Shown here piece after piece: positions 1 through 8,270 of a stretch of 64,000 nt of DNA. The notes under the pieces were generated by a model that saw only the letters and a list, made by a program, of their open reading frames with translations, had not been told where the DNA came from and did not search any database. The stretch is from an uncultured Litoreibacter sp. Its GTDB lineage: Bacteria > Pseudomonadota > Alphaproteobacteria > Rhodobacterales > Rhodobacteraceae. How positions within the stretch are numbered: position 1 is the stretch's first letter; every line of letters begins with the position of its first letter. Made by a program: the position numbers and the translations under genes. Location: the NCBI GenBank assembly GCA_947504205.1, contig CANNGL010000002.1, forward strand, positions 62,001 to 126,000. The letters are read 5' to 3'.

Positions 1-375
1 CTCTCCATCCTCGCCCTCTACGGTCTGCTTGTGGCGATCACGTTGATCCTGCAAGCCACGGGCACGATGAACCAACTTGGCATGGGCTACCTTCTGTCAT
101 CGCGCGATGAGGGGCGCACCGCGCAAGGCATTGCCGCGCGGCTCGACCGGGCCTTGTCAAACTCTGTCACGGCAATGGCGCTGTTTGCCCCGGCGGTCCT
201 TATCATAGCGCTGCGCGACCAGCCTTCCGGCTCCAGCCTGCTGGCCGCTCAGGTCTTTCTGGCGGCGCGCGTTGTCTATCTGCCCGCTTATGCCTTCAAG
301 ATTACCGGCCTTCGCAGCCTCGCCTGGACCGTCGGCTTCTTCGCCACGGTTCTGCTTTACTTCATGGCGCTCTGA
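1..375 (+). CDS. MAPEG family membrane protein, 5' end outside window
   Basis: The reading frame is open from the first base of the window, so the gene begins upstream; a GTG at 31 is in frame but translation upstream of it is uninterrupted. The visible 124 residues are hydrophobic with about three membrane segments. The C-terminal part, containing ARVVYLPAYAF and a GFFATV-like end, is the typical end of the MAPEG (microsomal glutathione S-transferase-like) fold. The same C-terminal pattern recurs in the protein at 852-1262, so the two are paralogues. The substrate is unknown. Family assignment is fairly sure from the pattern; enzymatic activity is not shown. Confidence 0.7.
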   Translation, partial: LSILALYGLLVAITLILQATGTMNQLGMGYLLSSRDEGRTAQGIAARLDRALSNSVTAMALFAPAVLIIALRDQPSGSSLLAAQVFLAARVVYLPAYAFKITGLRSLAWTVGFFATVLLYFMAL

Positions 376-379
376 GCGG

Positions 380-823
380 ATGCGAGGCCTGCTTGTGAAA
401 TTGCGTTTGTCGGGATTGGCGATCTGCCTCGCTTCGATCACCGCCCTGCCCGCCGTGGGACAAACGCAAGAGACATGGGCGAAAGCCGAGGCTCTGGTTG
501 GCACGCATGCTGACCTCCATCGCGCGGCTCTTATGTGTTATGGCCATGACACGCCCGACTACGACCAGACCTTGACCGACTGGGAATTGCGGTTTCGGGC
601 GACATTGCGTCTGTTGCAGCGCAACGGTTACTCTGATGAGGCGAGCTTGCGCCTGCGCGGTGATTATGGCCCGGCCGCCATCTTCCCGTCCCGGCTCTAT
701 TCAAAAGCCGAACTCAAGGAGGGCTGCAAATCGATGCAGGTGCAATTCAAGCAGTTTGAAAATCGGGAGTTCACATCGCTTTTGACATCCGTCCGACGCC
801 TGCTTCAGCAGGCCTCCAAGTAA
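380..823 (+). CDS. Small secreted protein of unknown function
   Basis: A 147-residue protein starting at ATG 380, four bases after the stop of the preceding MAPEG gene. In-frame sequence runs upstream to 272 but lies inside the MAPEG gene. The N-terminus has a basic start (MRGLLVKLR), a hydrophobic core and an Ala/Pro-rich end near VGQTQ, which looks like a Sec signal peptide of about 27 residues. The mature part has two Cys (in MCYGHD and EGCKS) that could form a disulphide in the periplasm. I do not recognise the family. It probably shares a transcript with the MAPEG genes on either side. Confidence 0.55.
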   Translation: MRGLLVKLRLSGLAICLASITALPAVGQTQETWAKAEALVGTHADLHRAALMCYGHDTPDYDQTLTDWELRFRATLRLLQRNGYSDEASLRLRGDYGPAAIFPSRLYSKAELKEGCKSMQVQFKQFENREFTSLLTSVRRLLQQASK

Positions 824-851
824 CCCCAGAATCTCTTTCCGGAGCAGCCTA

Positions 852-1262
852 GTGACCACCGAGCTTTATGTCCTCACCCTCGCAGCCCTCTTGCAGGTCG
901 TTCAATATGTCCTGATGGCCGTCCCCGCCAATCTCGAACTTGGCGTCGGCAAGACCCTGAGCCCACGCGATCCGGACCGGATGGACAAGCCCCTGCAAGA
1001 ACAGATGAGCCCCGTGACAGGCCGCCTCTACCGCGCGCTCAACAATCACTTCGAAGGGCTGATCCTGTTCACCATCGCCGTGGTCGTCGTCACGCTGGCC
1101 GATCAATCCAGCCCGGTGACGCGCTTTTGTGCTCATACCTATCTGATTGCCCGACTGATCTACATTCCGGCCTATGCTCAGGGTCTGCGCCCCTGGCGGT
1201 CGTTGATCTGGTTTGTCGGGTTTGCTGCGACCGTGACAATGCTGATCGCAGCGCTTATCTGA
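852..1262 (+). CDS. MAPEG family membrane protein
   Basis: A 136-residue protein from a GTG start at 852, preceded by GGAGCAG as a likely ribosome site. It has three to four hydrophobic segments and the MAPEG-type end with YLIARLIYIPAYA followed by GFAATV. The RAL-N...DQ-S...AR-(V/I)YxPAYA order matches the partial gene at the window start, so these are tandem paralogues separated by the secreted protein. MAPEG proteins are integral membrane enzymes or MAPEG-like proteins; catalysis is not demonstrable here. In this bacterial group such genes are often found beside the 2-oxoglutarate dehydrogenase genes, and lpdA follows directly. Confidence 0.75.
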   Translation: MTTELYVLTLAALLQVVQYVLMAVPANLELGVGKTLSPRDPDRMDKPLQEQMSPVTGRLYRALNNHFEGLILFTIAVVVVTLADQSSPVTRFCAHTYLIARLIYIPAYAQGLRPWRSLIWFVGFAATVTMLIAALI

Positions 1263-1305
1263 TGCAGAGCGGGCCTGAACATTCTGGCAAGATCGACCGG
1301 CAAGT

Positions 1306-1348
1306 GCCATACGCGAGCCATACGTCCAGCCATACGCTCTGCCATACG
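1306..1348 (+). repeat. Four direct repeats of GCCATACG in the lpdA leader
   Basis: The 8-mer GCCATACG occurs at 1306, 1317, 1329 and 1341, with steps of 11, 12 and 12 bases, in the 121-base gap between the MAPEG gene and lpdA. Steps of about one helical turn put the copies on one face of the DNA. The role is unknown; a protein-binding array or a simple local duplication are both possible. Confidence 0.6.
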
Positions 1349-1383
1349 CAGTCTGGCGCCCCAAGAAGGTAAGGAGATACCCA

Positions 1384-2772
1384 ATGTCTAGCTACGACGT
1401 CATCGTGATCGGTTCTGGCCCGGGGGGCTATGTCTGCGCAATCCGCTGCGCTCAACTGGGTCTGAAAACCGCTTGTGTCGAAGGCCGCGAAACGCTTGGT
1501 GGCACATGTCTGAACGTCGGCTGCATCCCTTCCAAAGCACTGCTGCACGCCTCCCACATGCTGCATGAAGCCGAGCATAATTTTGCCGCGATGGGCCTGA
1601 AGGGCAAAAGCCCTTCAGTCGATTGGCCAGCGATGCTGGACTACAAGTCCAAAACGATCGGTCAGAATACGCAAGGCATTGAATTTCTTTTCAAAAAGAA
1701 CAAGATCGACTGGATCAAAGGATGGGCTTCAATCCCTGAAGCGGGCAAGGTCAAAGTTGGCGATGAGGTTCATGAAGCAAAGAATATCGTCATCGCCTCA
1801 GGCTCCGAAGTGGCAACTCTCCCCGGCGTCGAGATCGATGAGAAAGTCGTCGTCTCCTCTACCGGCGCGCTTGAGTTGGGCAAGGTACCAAAGAAGCTGG
1901 TCGTGATCGGCGCAGGCGTGATCGGGCTGGAGCTTGGCAGCGTCTACAAGCGCCTTGGATCAGAGGTAAAGGTGATCGAGTTCCTGGACCACATCACCCC
2001 CGGCATGGATGCCGAAATCCAAAAAACCTTCCAAAGAACACTTAAGAAACAAGGCCTTACCTTCCAGCTTGGCGCCGCCGTGCAGGGTGTGGAGGCCAAG
2101 GGAAGCAAGGCAAAGGTCACCTACAAGTTGCGCAAGGATGACAGCGAACATGTGGAAGAGGCCGACACGGTGCTCGTCGCGACCGGCCGCAAACCTTTCA
2201 CCGATGGGCTCGGTCTCAAAGAGCTTGGTGTCGATATGCACGACCGCGGGCAAATCAAGACCGACGCCCACTGGGCAACCTCCGTCAAAGGTATCTATGC
2301 GATCGGCGATGCGATCACCGGACCCATGCTGGCCCACAAGGCCGAAGACGAAGGCATGGCCGTTGCCGAGACAATTGCCGGGCAAAAAGGCCATGTAAAT
2401 TATGGAGTTATCCCCGGCGTGATCTACACACACCCGGAAGTGGCAACAGTTGGAAAAACCGAAAACGAGCTGAAAGAAAGCGGTCACGCTTATAAGGTCG
2501 GCAAGTTTTCTTTCATGGGCAATGGTCGGGCGAAAGCCAATTTCGCAGGCGACGGTTTCGTCAAAATCCTCGCGGACAAAGAGACGGATCGCATTCTGGG
2601 CGCACATATCATTGGGCCGATGGCTGGCGACCTGATCCATGAGATTTGTGTCGCGATGGAGTTTGGCGCTGCTGCCGAAGATCTGGCGCGGACCTGTCAT
2701 GCGCACCCGACTTACTCAGAAGCCGTGCGCGAAGCGGCTTTGGCCTGCGGTGACGGTCCGATCCACTCCTAA
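1384..2772 (+). CDS. lpdA: Dihydrolipoyl dehydrogenase (E3)
   Basis: A 462-residue flavoprotein that reoxidises dihydrolipoyl groups of 2-oxoacid dehydrogenase complexes with NAD+. Visible are the N-terminal FAD motif GSGPGGY, the redox disulphide Cys42/Cys47 in [13 protein letters not shown], the NAD-binding motif [11 protein letters not shown] near residue 180, and the C-terminal catalytic His441-Glu446 pair (HPTYSE). Length is normal. The start is ATG 1384 with AAGGTAAGGAGA just upstream. Placement behind MAPEG genes suggests that this is the E3 of the 2-oxoglutarate dehydrogenase operon, whose sucAB genes would lie left of the window; that part is inference. Confidence 0.95.
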   Translation: MSSYDVIVIGSGPGGYVCAIRCAQLGLKTACVEGRETLGGTCLNVGCIPSKALLHASHMLHEAEHNFAAMGLKGKSPSVDWPAMLDYKSKTIGQNTQGIEFLFKKNKIDWIKGWASIPEAGKVKVGDEVHEAKNIVIASGSEVATLPGVEIDEKVVVSSTGALELGKVPKKLVVIGAGVIGLELGSVYKRLGSEVKVIEFLDHITPGMDAEIQKTFQRTLKKQGLTFQLGAAVQGVEAKGSKAKVTYKLRKDDSEHVEEADTVLVATGRKPFTDGLGLKELGVDMHDRGQIKTDAHWATSVKGIYAIGDAITGPMLAHKAEDEGMAVAETIAGQKGHVNYGVIPGVIYTHPEVATVGKTENELKESGHAYKVGKFSFMGNGRAKANFAGDGFVKILADKETDRILGAHIIGPMAGDLIHEICVAMEFGAAAEDLARTCHAHPTYSEAVREAALACGDGPIHS

Positions 2773-2806
2773 CCCTTTGTCGCCGCTCAAGGAATTATTC
2801 GGCGAC

Positions 2807-3472
2807 TTAAGTGGCCAACATGCGCAAACCGTGGGTCACATCCGCCCGGACGGCCACACGCAGACCCGGTTCATCTCCGGCGCGCAGAGCCGCAACAATC
2901 AGCTTGTGGTGGCGCGGGACCTCTGTTCTGCGCAGCTTGCTGTAGAGCGAGGCCATTGTCGGGCCAAGCTGTAGCCAGACGGTCTCGGCCATGGCCAGCA
3001 TCGCTGGAGCCTGCGCCCTTAGATAAAGCGTGCGGTGGAACTCCAGATTGGCCCGGATGTAGCCAGCCGCATCGCGGCGATCCACCACTTGTGCGATGGT
3101 GCCATTGATTGACTGCAAGCGCTCAATCAACGCGATATGCGCCCTTGGCAGTGCACGAACAGCCAGCTCAGGTTCCAACAGTGCGCGAATGGAGGCAAGC
3201 TCCTCAATGCGGTCATTGGACAACTCCGGGGTCGAAATCCGCCCGGACGACGATAATGACAACGCCCCTTCGGCCACCAACCGACGCACAGCCTCACGCG
3301 CGGGTGTCATTGAGACATCAAATTCCTTGCCGATGCCTCTTAAGGTGAAGGCTGTGCCGGGCGATGTCTCACCATGCATGATACGTGTGCGCAGACGACG
3401 GTAGACCATGTCATTGGCCGCACCTGTCGCGGACACACCAGATGTTTCGGCAGTTCGGTTTTGAATAAGCAT
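2807..3472 (-). CDS. GntR family (FCD-type) transcriptional regulator
   Basis: A 221-residue regulator. Residues about 20-85 form a winged helix typical of GntR (LRTRIMHGE, TLRGIGKEFDVSMTPAREAVRRLVAEGAL), and the rest is an all-helical FCD ligand domain with His residues suited to metal or carboxylate binding (EFHRTLY, RHHKLIV). Such regulators usually respond to organic acids. It is convergent with lpdA and faces away from it, with only 34 bases between stops. The cognate effector and targets cannot be told from sequence; the gene may regulate itself through the TGTGATCACA palindrome just upstream. Confidence 0.88.
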   Translation of the reverse strand: MLIQNRTAETSGVSATGAANDMVYRRLRTRIMHGETSPGTAFTLRGIGKEFDVSMTPAREAVRRLVAEGALSLSSSGRISTPELSNDRIEELASIRALLEPELAVRALPRAHIALIERLQSINGTIAQVVDRRDAAGYIRANLEFHRTLYLRAQAPAMLAMAETVWLQLGPTMASLYSKLRRTEVPRHHKLIVAALRAGDEPGLRVAVRADVTHGLRMLAT

Positions 3473-3481
3473 GGCTCAGAC

Positions 3482-3491
3482 TGTGATCACA
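3482..3491. promoter_or_regulatory. Possible operator palindrome TGTGATCACA
   Basis: A perfect 10-bp palindrome lies 10 bases upstream of the GntR start codon. It fits an autoregulatory site by position, but a 10-bp palindrome is short and could be chance; its core also resembles a CRP-type half-site pair without the usual spacer. Confidence 0.3.
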
Positions 3492-3504
3492 AAGCCTGCT
3501 GAAT

Positions 3505-4200
3505 TCAAGCCATCTCGAAGCGAAATCGATGCAGAGAAGCGCCTTCTCGACGCAACCATGCCCTTGGCTCTTTGTAGTCGGGCATCAAGGCCTCCACCTG
3601 CGCCCAAAACCGCGGGGAATGATCCATAACAGCCAGATGCGCCACTTCGTGGGCCGCAACGTAATCAAGCACAGCCCCCGGGGCGAGGATCAAACGCCAT
3701 GAAAACATCAGATTACCCTCGGACGAACAGGATCCCCATCGGGAGCGGGTATCCCGGATTGAGAGACGCGAGTAGGAACGGCCCAATTCGCTAGAAAACC
3801 GTGTTGCGGCCTCTGACAATCTATCTCTGGCCAGAGTTTTCAGGAAGGCCTTGGTGCGGCTCGGAACTTTGTCAGGGCCATAAGGCACTAGCAGCGCTTC
3901 GGGCATCAAAACCACGCGTTTGCCGTCATGTTCGACAACCTCGCGGTCAACACCCTCGATCGGTATCTTTGATCCGAGGCTGACAACGCCGACCTCTGGC
4001 TGACGCGCCAAGTGCTTACGAATCCAAGCTTCTTTCTCGATCAAAAAATCCTGTGCCTCGCGCGGGTTTGACCGTCTTGGCACCGTTAGTGAGACCTTGC
4101 CGTCCAGACCGGATACGCGCAGCGAAATGCGCCGCGCCCGGCTTGAGCGGCGCAGCGTTACATCTATCGGGGGGTCTCCGAAACGAAAAGTGTCGGACAT
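3505..4200 (-). CDS. YgjP-type zinc metallopeptidase (M48/SprT-like)
   Basis: A 231-residue protein of the YgjP (DUF45) family. The family hallmark DTRSRWGSCSS is present, followed by the zinc-binding HEVAH at about residues 184-188 and the third-ligand region MDHSPRFW. The ATG at 4200 is chosen because it gives a usual family length; an in-frame GTG at 4254 would add 18 residues. The biological substrate of this family is poorly known. It is divergent from the FYDLN-type gene. No membrane segment or signal peptide is seen, so it is likely cytoplasmic. Confidence 0.85.
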   Translation of the reverse strand: MSDTFRFGDPPIDVTLRRSSRARRISLRVSGLDGKVSLTVPRRSNPREAQDFLIEKEAWIRKHLARQPEVGVVSLGSKIPIEGVDREVVEHDGKRVVLMPEALLVPYGPDKVPSRTKAFLKTLARDRLSEAATRFSSELGRSYSRLSIRDTRSRWGSCSSEGNLMFSWRLILAPGAVLDYVAAHEVAHLAVMDHSPRFWAQVEALMPDYKEPRAWLRREGASLHRFRFEMA

Positions 4201-4344
4201 CTGCTTGCCAGTACTTGTTTTTGCCTTTTGGACAGCATAGGTGAGCGGCCTCACTACGAAAAGCAGCCTTTTGCTTTGACACCGGAGTTCGGCTATGGCA
4301 ACTGGCGCAAATCCACATCTCGAGATTTAGAAAAGAGGACCCGG

Positions 4345-4686
4345 ATGCCCAAGGAAGAATGGGGCGTAAAGCGCGTTTGCCCGAATTGCTCGACCCGGTT
4401 TTATGATCTGCAAAAAGATCCAATGATTTGCCCGGCCTGTGCGCATGAAACGACGCTGGAGAGCCTCACAGGTAACAAATCCCGCACGATGCAGGCTGAC
4501 AAAGCCGATGCTCAGAACAAAGATGCCAAAGAGTCAGACGATGATGATCTGGTACTTGATGACGACGCAGAAGATGATGATGCGGATGTCGATCTGGGTG
4601 ATGACGTGCTCGAAGAGGACGAAGAAGACGATACAGTCAACCTCGACGAGATTGCTGACGTCGCAGCGGATGACAACGAAGACTAA
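4345..4686 (+). CDS. TIGR02300 (FYDLN acid) family protein
   Basis: A 113-residue protein. It opens with a zinc ribbon (CPNC at about 13-16 and CPAC at about 32-35) and contains FYDLQKDP, the signature of the alphaproteobacterial FYDLN-acid family. After residue 60 the chain is dominated by Asp and Glu in long runs and is probably disordered. ATG 4345 is chosen over in-frame upstream codons because the family begins MPKEEWG and GAGGAC lies just before it. The function of the family is unknown. It sits directly before tRNA-Ala. Confidence 0.88.
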   Translation: MPKEEWGVKRVCPNCSTRFYDLQKDPMICPACAHETTLESLTGNKSRTMQADKADAQNKDAKESDDDDLVLDDDAEDDDADVDLGDDVLEEDEEDDTVNLDEIADVAADDNED

Positions 4687-4788
4687 AGCGTCTTCAGATC
4701 GATGGAAGCGGGTGGCGTTTTTCGCTTGAACCGTTTGCCGCTTCCCCCTAGATACGGCTGCGCAACACACCAGTGGTGTCGCGCACAA

Positions 4789-4864
4789 GGGCCCTTAGCT
4801 CAGCTGGGAGAGCGCCTGCATGGCATGCAGGAGGTCAGCGGTTCGATCCCGCTAGGGTCCACCA
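4789..4864 (+). tRNA. tRNA-Ala (anticodon GGC)
   Basis: The 76-base sequence folds as a full cloverleaf with encoded CCA. The acceptor arms GGGCCCT and AGGGTCC pair with one G-U. The D arm is TAGCTCAGCTGGGAGAGC. The anticodon stem CCTGC/GCAGG closes loop ATGGCAT, giving anticodon GGC. The T arm is AGCGGTTCGATCCCGCT. Confidence 0.96.
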
Positions 4865-4876
4865 TTTTCCACATTA

Positions 4877-6202
4877 TTACCGGACTTCAGCCGCTGTTTC
4901 GAGCGCGGGATAACGCCATGCAAGCGTCACACCGCGCGCTGCCAAGAAGATCAACAGGCTCAACCAAAGGCCATGGTTTTCATAAGGTGTCATCAAAGCG
5001 AAGACGCAGATGCAATAGATCACCGTAGAGACCAACATCATATTGCGTAAGTCGCGGGTACGGGTGGCGCCGATAAAAATTCCGTCAAACATCCAAGAGG
5101 CAACGCCCACAAACGGAGCCGCGATCAGATAGATCAGATAGGTTCGCGCCTCCAGCCGCACTTCGGGCGAGGTTGTCATCAAATCGATGATTGCGGGGCC
5201 AGAGATCCAGAACCCCACGGCAAGGCAGCTGGTTATCACCACGCCCCATCCAGACGTCAAAAGTGCTGCACGTCGAAGCCTCGCCCGTCGCCCTGCCCCA
5301 AATGCTTGTCCAACCAAGGTTTCAGCGGCAAATGCGAACCCGTCCAAGGCATAGGCGGTGACCGACAGGAATTGCAGAAGAACCTGGTTGGCCGCGAGCG
5401 TGACGTCGCCAAACTCCGCCCCGAAAAACAGAAACGACATGAAGGCCGCTTGCAACAGGACTGACCGGATCAAGATATCTGTATTCACTACGGCCATACG
5501 CCTCAAGACGACGCGGTCAAACAGTCGTTCTGCCGCCCTCCAAGCGGTGCCACGAAATGCATCGCGGCAGAGCCAGAGGCCCAGTGCCAGTCCGGACCAT
5601 TCGGCGATGAAAGTAGCAACAGCCACGCCCTCCACGCCCCAACCAAGATGAAGAACAAACAGCAGATCGAGCAGGATATTGATGCCATTCATGCATATTT
5701 GGACAATCAGCACCGACCGCGTGCGTTCCAGTGCGATCAACCACCCGGTAATGCCATAGAGCGCAATCGCCGCCGGCGCAGAATAGACCCGGATGCGCAT
5801 GTAGTCTCTCGCAAGGCTTTCGACCTCTTCCGATGCAGGCGAAATCCAGAAGGCTCCTGCAAACAGCGGCAGCTGCGCGAGAATGATCACCAACCCCGCA
5901 ACACTACCGACCATCAGTGATCGGCTGAGCATGGCCTGCACTTCACCCTGCCGTCCTGCCCCCAAGGCTTGGGAGGTCATTCCGACCGTTCCCATTCGCA
6001 GAAACCCGAAAATCCAGTAGATACCGGTCAGGATGATGGCGCCGATCCCGACCGCTCCGATAGGTGCGGCCAAGCCCATTTGCCCGACGACGCCTGTATC
6101 GACCGCCCCCAAAATGGGTACGGTCGCGTTCGCCAAGACGATAGGTAGAGCTGTTTTCAGGACACGCTTGTGGGTAATCGCCTGCGCATCATCAGCAGCC
6201 AT
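4877..6202 (-). CDS. MATE family efflux transporter
   Basis: A 441-residue membrane protein with about twelve hydrophobic segments arranged as two similar halves, which is the MATE (DinF/NorM-like) pattern. Recognisable segments include LPIVLANATVPILGAVDTGVVG at the start and the second-half counterpart LAANQVLLQFLSVTAYALDG. MATE proteins export drugs or metabolites using Na+ or H+ gradients; the substrate here is unknown. The gene begins one base after the stop of the thioesterase gene upstream, so it is probably the last gene of a three-gene operon. Confidence 0.9.
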   Translation of the reverse strand: MAADDAQAITHKRVLKTALPIVLANATVPILGAVDTGVVGQMGLAAPIGAVGIGAIILTGIYWIFGFLRMGTVGMTSQALGAGRQGEVQAMLSRSLMVGSVAGLVIILAQLPLFAGAFWISPASEEVESLARDYMRIRVYSAPAAIALYGITGWLIALERTRSVLIVQICMNGINILLDLLFVLHLGWGVEGVAVATFIAEWSGLALGLWLCRDAFRGTAWRAAERLFDRVVLRRMAVVNTDILIRSVLLQAAFMSFLFFGAEFGDVTLAANQVLLQFLSVTAYALDGFAFAAETLVGQAFGAGRRARLRRAALLTSGWGVVITSCLAVGFWISGPAIIDLMTTSPEVRLEARTYLIYLIAAPFVGVASWMFDGIFIGATRTRDLRNMMLVSTVIYCICVFALMTPYENHGLWLSLLIFLAARGVTLAWRYPALETAAEVR

Positions 6203-6203
6203 T

Positions 6204-6713
6204 CTAACTGTCTGAACCAGACTGTGGTTGCATCAGGAAGTGCCCTGTAGCCTGCGCAAACAGACGCGAGCGATTGTCTTGCCAGGCTTCGACATGCACC
6301 GACGCATAACGACGCCCTGATCTGTTCAAACGTGCCCGCGCATAGGCGTCGCGGGGCAGGCCTGAACGAAGATAATCTACCGTAAAGTCGATGGTTTTTG
6401 GCATCTTTGGCGATGCCATCGTTTCTGGGTCCAGTTTTCCCGCTTCAAGATCTTGCCAGAGCGTGGCCCAAGTCAGCTCGACGACGGCGGTGATTTCAAG
6501 AAACGCGGCGATCGCTCCGCCGTGCAAGGCAGGCAGCACTGGATTACCTATTAGGTTTTCGGAATAGGGAAGCACAGCCGTTAATTCATCGCCCCTGCGG
6601 TCGACCTTAACCCCCAAGAACTGGGCATAGGCGATACTGTCGACCACGCGCAGCAAGGCGCCGTCGCGACGCGATTTGATAACCTGTACTGGCTCGGGTG
6701 CAGAACGGCTCAT
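6204..6713 (-). CDS. PaaI family thioesterase
   Basis: A 169-residue hotdog-fold protein. The region VLPALHGGAIAAFLE carries the 4HBT/PaaI pattern with HGG preceding the central helix, and DFTVDYLRSG followed by ARARLNRSGRRYASVHVEAW forms the usual beta-sheet core. Family members hydrolyse acyl-CoA thioesters. Its start overlaps the stop of the next upstream thioesterase by ATGA, so the two paralogues are translationally coupled and may form a heteromer; that is inference. The substrate is not predictable. Confidence 0.85.
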   Translation of the reverse strand: MSRSAPEPVQVIKSRRDGALLRVVDSIAYAQFLGVKVDRRGDELTAVLPYSENLIGNPVLPALHGGAIAAFLEITAVVELTWATLWQDLEAGKLDPETMASPKMPKTIDFTVDYLRSGLPRDAYARARLNRSGRRYASVHVEAWQDNRSRLFAQATGHFLMQPQSGSDS

Positions 6714-7150
6714 TTCGGCTCTTTCTTTACCATTGCAAATGTAAACGCACCCGTCGCTGCTGCAACGGGGTTGTCCGGATCATCATCAAGCGCTTGCGCC
6801 CGAACGAACGCCACGCTGCGCGTTACGTGATAAACTTCTGCCCGGGCTCGAATGCGCTGCCCCGGTGTTGCTGCGCGCATGTAGTCGATCCGCAAATCAA
6901 TGGTGGCAGTCCCTATCGTGGATAAGGGATGGCTCATTACAGCGGCTCCGCCACATGTATCCATCAAGGCCGAGACGGCGCCGCCGTGGATGACACCTGT
7001 TTCGGCATCTCCAACGAAGCGTTCATCCCACGGCATCGAGATTTCAGCCGCGCCATCACCGATTGCTTCAAGACGCATGTCCAACGCACGTGAATGCGGC
7101 AATGCATCGATGAATTGCGCGGCAGCTTTCGTCTTGGGATCGTTGGCCAT
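6710..7150 (-). CDS. PaaI family thioesterase
   Basis: A 146-residue hotdog-fold thioesterase. The motif GVIHGGAVSALMDTCGGAAV is the PaaI-type active-site helix, with IDLRIDYMRAATPG after it. ATG 7150 is chosen because AGGAAG lies eight bases upstream; in-frame sequence up to 7282 lacks such support. It is the first gene of the minus-strand operon thioesterase-thioesterase-MATE and is divergent from the first MerR gene. Proximity to the beta-oxidation genes hints at acyl-CoA turnover, but the substrate is unknown. Confidence 0.87.
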   Translation of the reverse strand: MANDPKTKAAAQFIDALPHSRALDMRLEAIGDGAAEISMPWDERFVGDAETGVIHGGAVSALMDTCGGAAVMSHPLSTIGTATIDLRIDYMRAATPGQRIRARAEVYHVTRSVAFVRAQALDDDPDNPVAAATGAFTFAMVKKEPK

Positions 7151-7297
7151 CTGCTTCCTGTTTTCGCGATCTGCCTTTGTTATTTCCTCTCTGGCAGTCG
7201 CGGACAAGAGCCAATCGATCCGCCCATGAACCTTTGGGGTTTTCACAGACACGTGTTTTCGGGCAATATCGCCCCATAACAACAGGGCCTGTCATTA

Positions 7298-7666
7298 ATG
7301 TCTGAATCACGCCTTAGCTTTAAAGAGATGTGCGCCGAATTTGATGTGACGCCAAGAACGCTACGCTACTACGAATACATTGAGCTGTTATCTCCTGAGC
7401 GCGAGGGGCGAAGTCGGTTCTATTTGCCCCGCGAAGTGGCACGCATGAAACTGATCATGCGTGGTCGGAAGTTTGGGTTCAGTCTGGAAGACATTCGTCA
7501 ATGGCTGGAGCTATATGATCAGGACCCGGAAAACCGTTTGCAGATGGAACGCTGGATTGAGCTTGCCGATGCTCAGTTAAAGGAATTGGGCGTCCGCAAG
7601 GCGCAAATTGATGAGTCGATTGCCGAACTTCAGGCCCTTCGCGATCAAGTTGCGAAGGGATTGTAA
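7298..7666 (+). CDS. MerR family transcriptional regulator
   Basis: A 122-residue regulator with the MerR winged helix at residues 6-75: MCAEFDVTPRTLRYYEYIELL, the REG wing, then KLIMRGRKFGFSLEDIRQWLELY. A coiled dimer helix follows (about 80-118). There is no Cys-rich metal site, which fits MerR members that sense small molecules or acyl-CoA. It is a close paralogue of the MerR protein at 7843-8244. No terminator separates the two, and the gap holds the palindrome at 7763. Confidence 0.88.
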   Translation: MSESRLSFKEMCAEFDVTPRTLRYYEYIELLSPEREGRSRFYLPREVARMKLIMRGRKFGFSLEDIRQWLELYDQDPENRLQMERWIELADAQLKELGVRKAQIDESIAELQALRDQVAKGL

Positions 7667-7762
7667 GAGATATTCTCGCGCGGACGGGGTTATTTTATGT
7701 CCCTCGAAGCTGGTTTACCTTCACTGACATTACGTCAACCTTAATCTGACGCGACGTTACAT

Positions 7763-7776
7763 TTACGTAAACGTAA
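7763..7776. promoter_or_regulatory. Candidate MerR operator TTACGTAAACGTAA
   Basis: An inverted repeat TTACGT-AA-ACGTAA lies in the 176-base gap before the second MerR gene, 67 bases upstream of its start. Extra half-sites are seen nearby (TTACGT at 7730 and ACGTTA at 7754). MerR proteins of acyl-CoA catabolism (LiuR-like) are known to bind ACGT-rich palindromes, so this is the likely control site of the MerR-fadE block. Binding itself is inference. Confidence 0.6.
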
Positions 7777-7842
7777 GCTTTACTTGTAGAGTGAAGCCTC
7801 GATCCGCATGTCAATCGCGTCACTGATGCGAAGGAGCAAGTC

Positions 7843-8244
7843 ATGACCGAAGAAACACTGACCATCCGAGAGATGTGCGATGCTTACGGCGTCACACCGC
7901 GCACGCTGCGTTTTTATGAAGCCAAAGAGCTGTTGTTTCCGATCCGTGACGGACAAAAGCGCTTGTTCACCAAAAGTGATCGTGCGCGTCTGAAACTGAT
8001 CCTTCGCGGTAAGCGGTTTGGCTTCTCGCTGGAAGAAATCCGCCAGTTGCTCGACATGTACCATATCGGCGATCAGCAAGCCACGCAGATGTCCCGTGCT
8101 TACGAGATCGCACGCGAACGTCTGGCTGATATGATTTCTCAGCGTGAAGAACTCGACAGCGCGATCGCAGAACTCGAAGAACAACTTCGCTGGGGCGAAA
8201 AGATGATCGCTTCACTGAATACACCGCAAAAAGCGGCCGAATAA
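7843..8244 (+). CDS. MerR family regulator of the fatty-acid oxidation block
   Basis: A 133-residue MerR protein: winged helix [21 protein letters not shown], wing with RDGQKRLF, then [25 protein letters not shown], and a C-terminal dimerisation helix. No metal-binding cysteines are visible. AAGGAG precedes ATG 7843. The acyl-CoA dehydrogenase gene starts 26 bases downstream, so the two are very probably cotranscribed, and regulation of beta-oxidation is a reasonable inference by analogy with LiuR-type MerR regulators. Confidence 0.9.
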   Translation: MTEETLTIREMCDAYGVTPRTLRFYEAKELLFPIRDGQKRLFTKSDRARLKLILRGKRFGFSLEEIRQLLDMYHIGDQQATQMSRAYEIARERLADMISQREELDSAIAELEEQLRWGEKMIASLNTPQKAAE

Positions 8245-8270
8245 CACAATCACTCATTTCGGAGAGCCCG

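Noticed and set aside
1306-1348. GCCATACG repeats as a CRISPR array
   Set aside because: Repeats are 8 bases with 3-4 base gaps, far too short for CRISPR repeats and spacers, and there are no cas genes.
1960-2706. A 248-codon open frame antisense to lpdA
   Set aside because: Coding shadow of a highly conserved enzyme gene.
3482-3491. A CRP binding site at TGTGATCACA
   Set aside because: The half-sites lack the 6-base spacer of CRP sites; kept only as a weak operator candidate.
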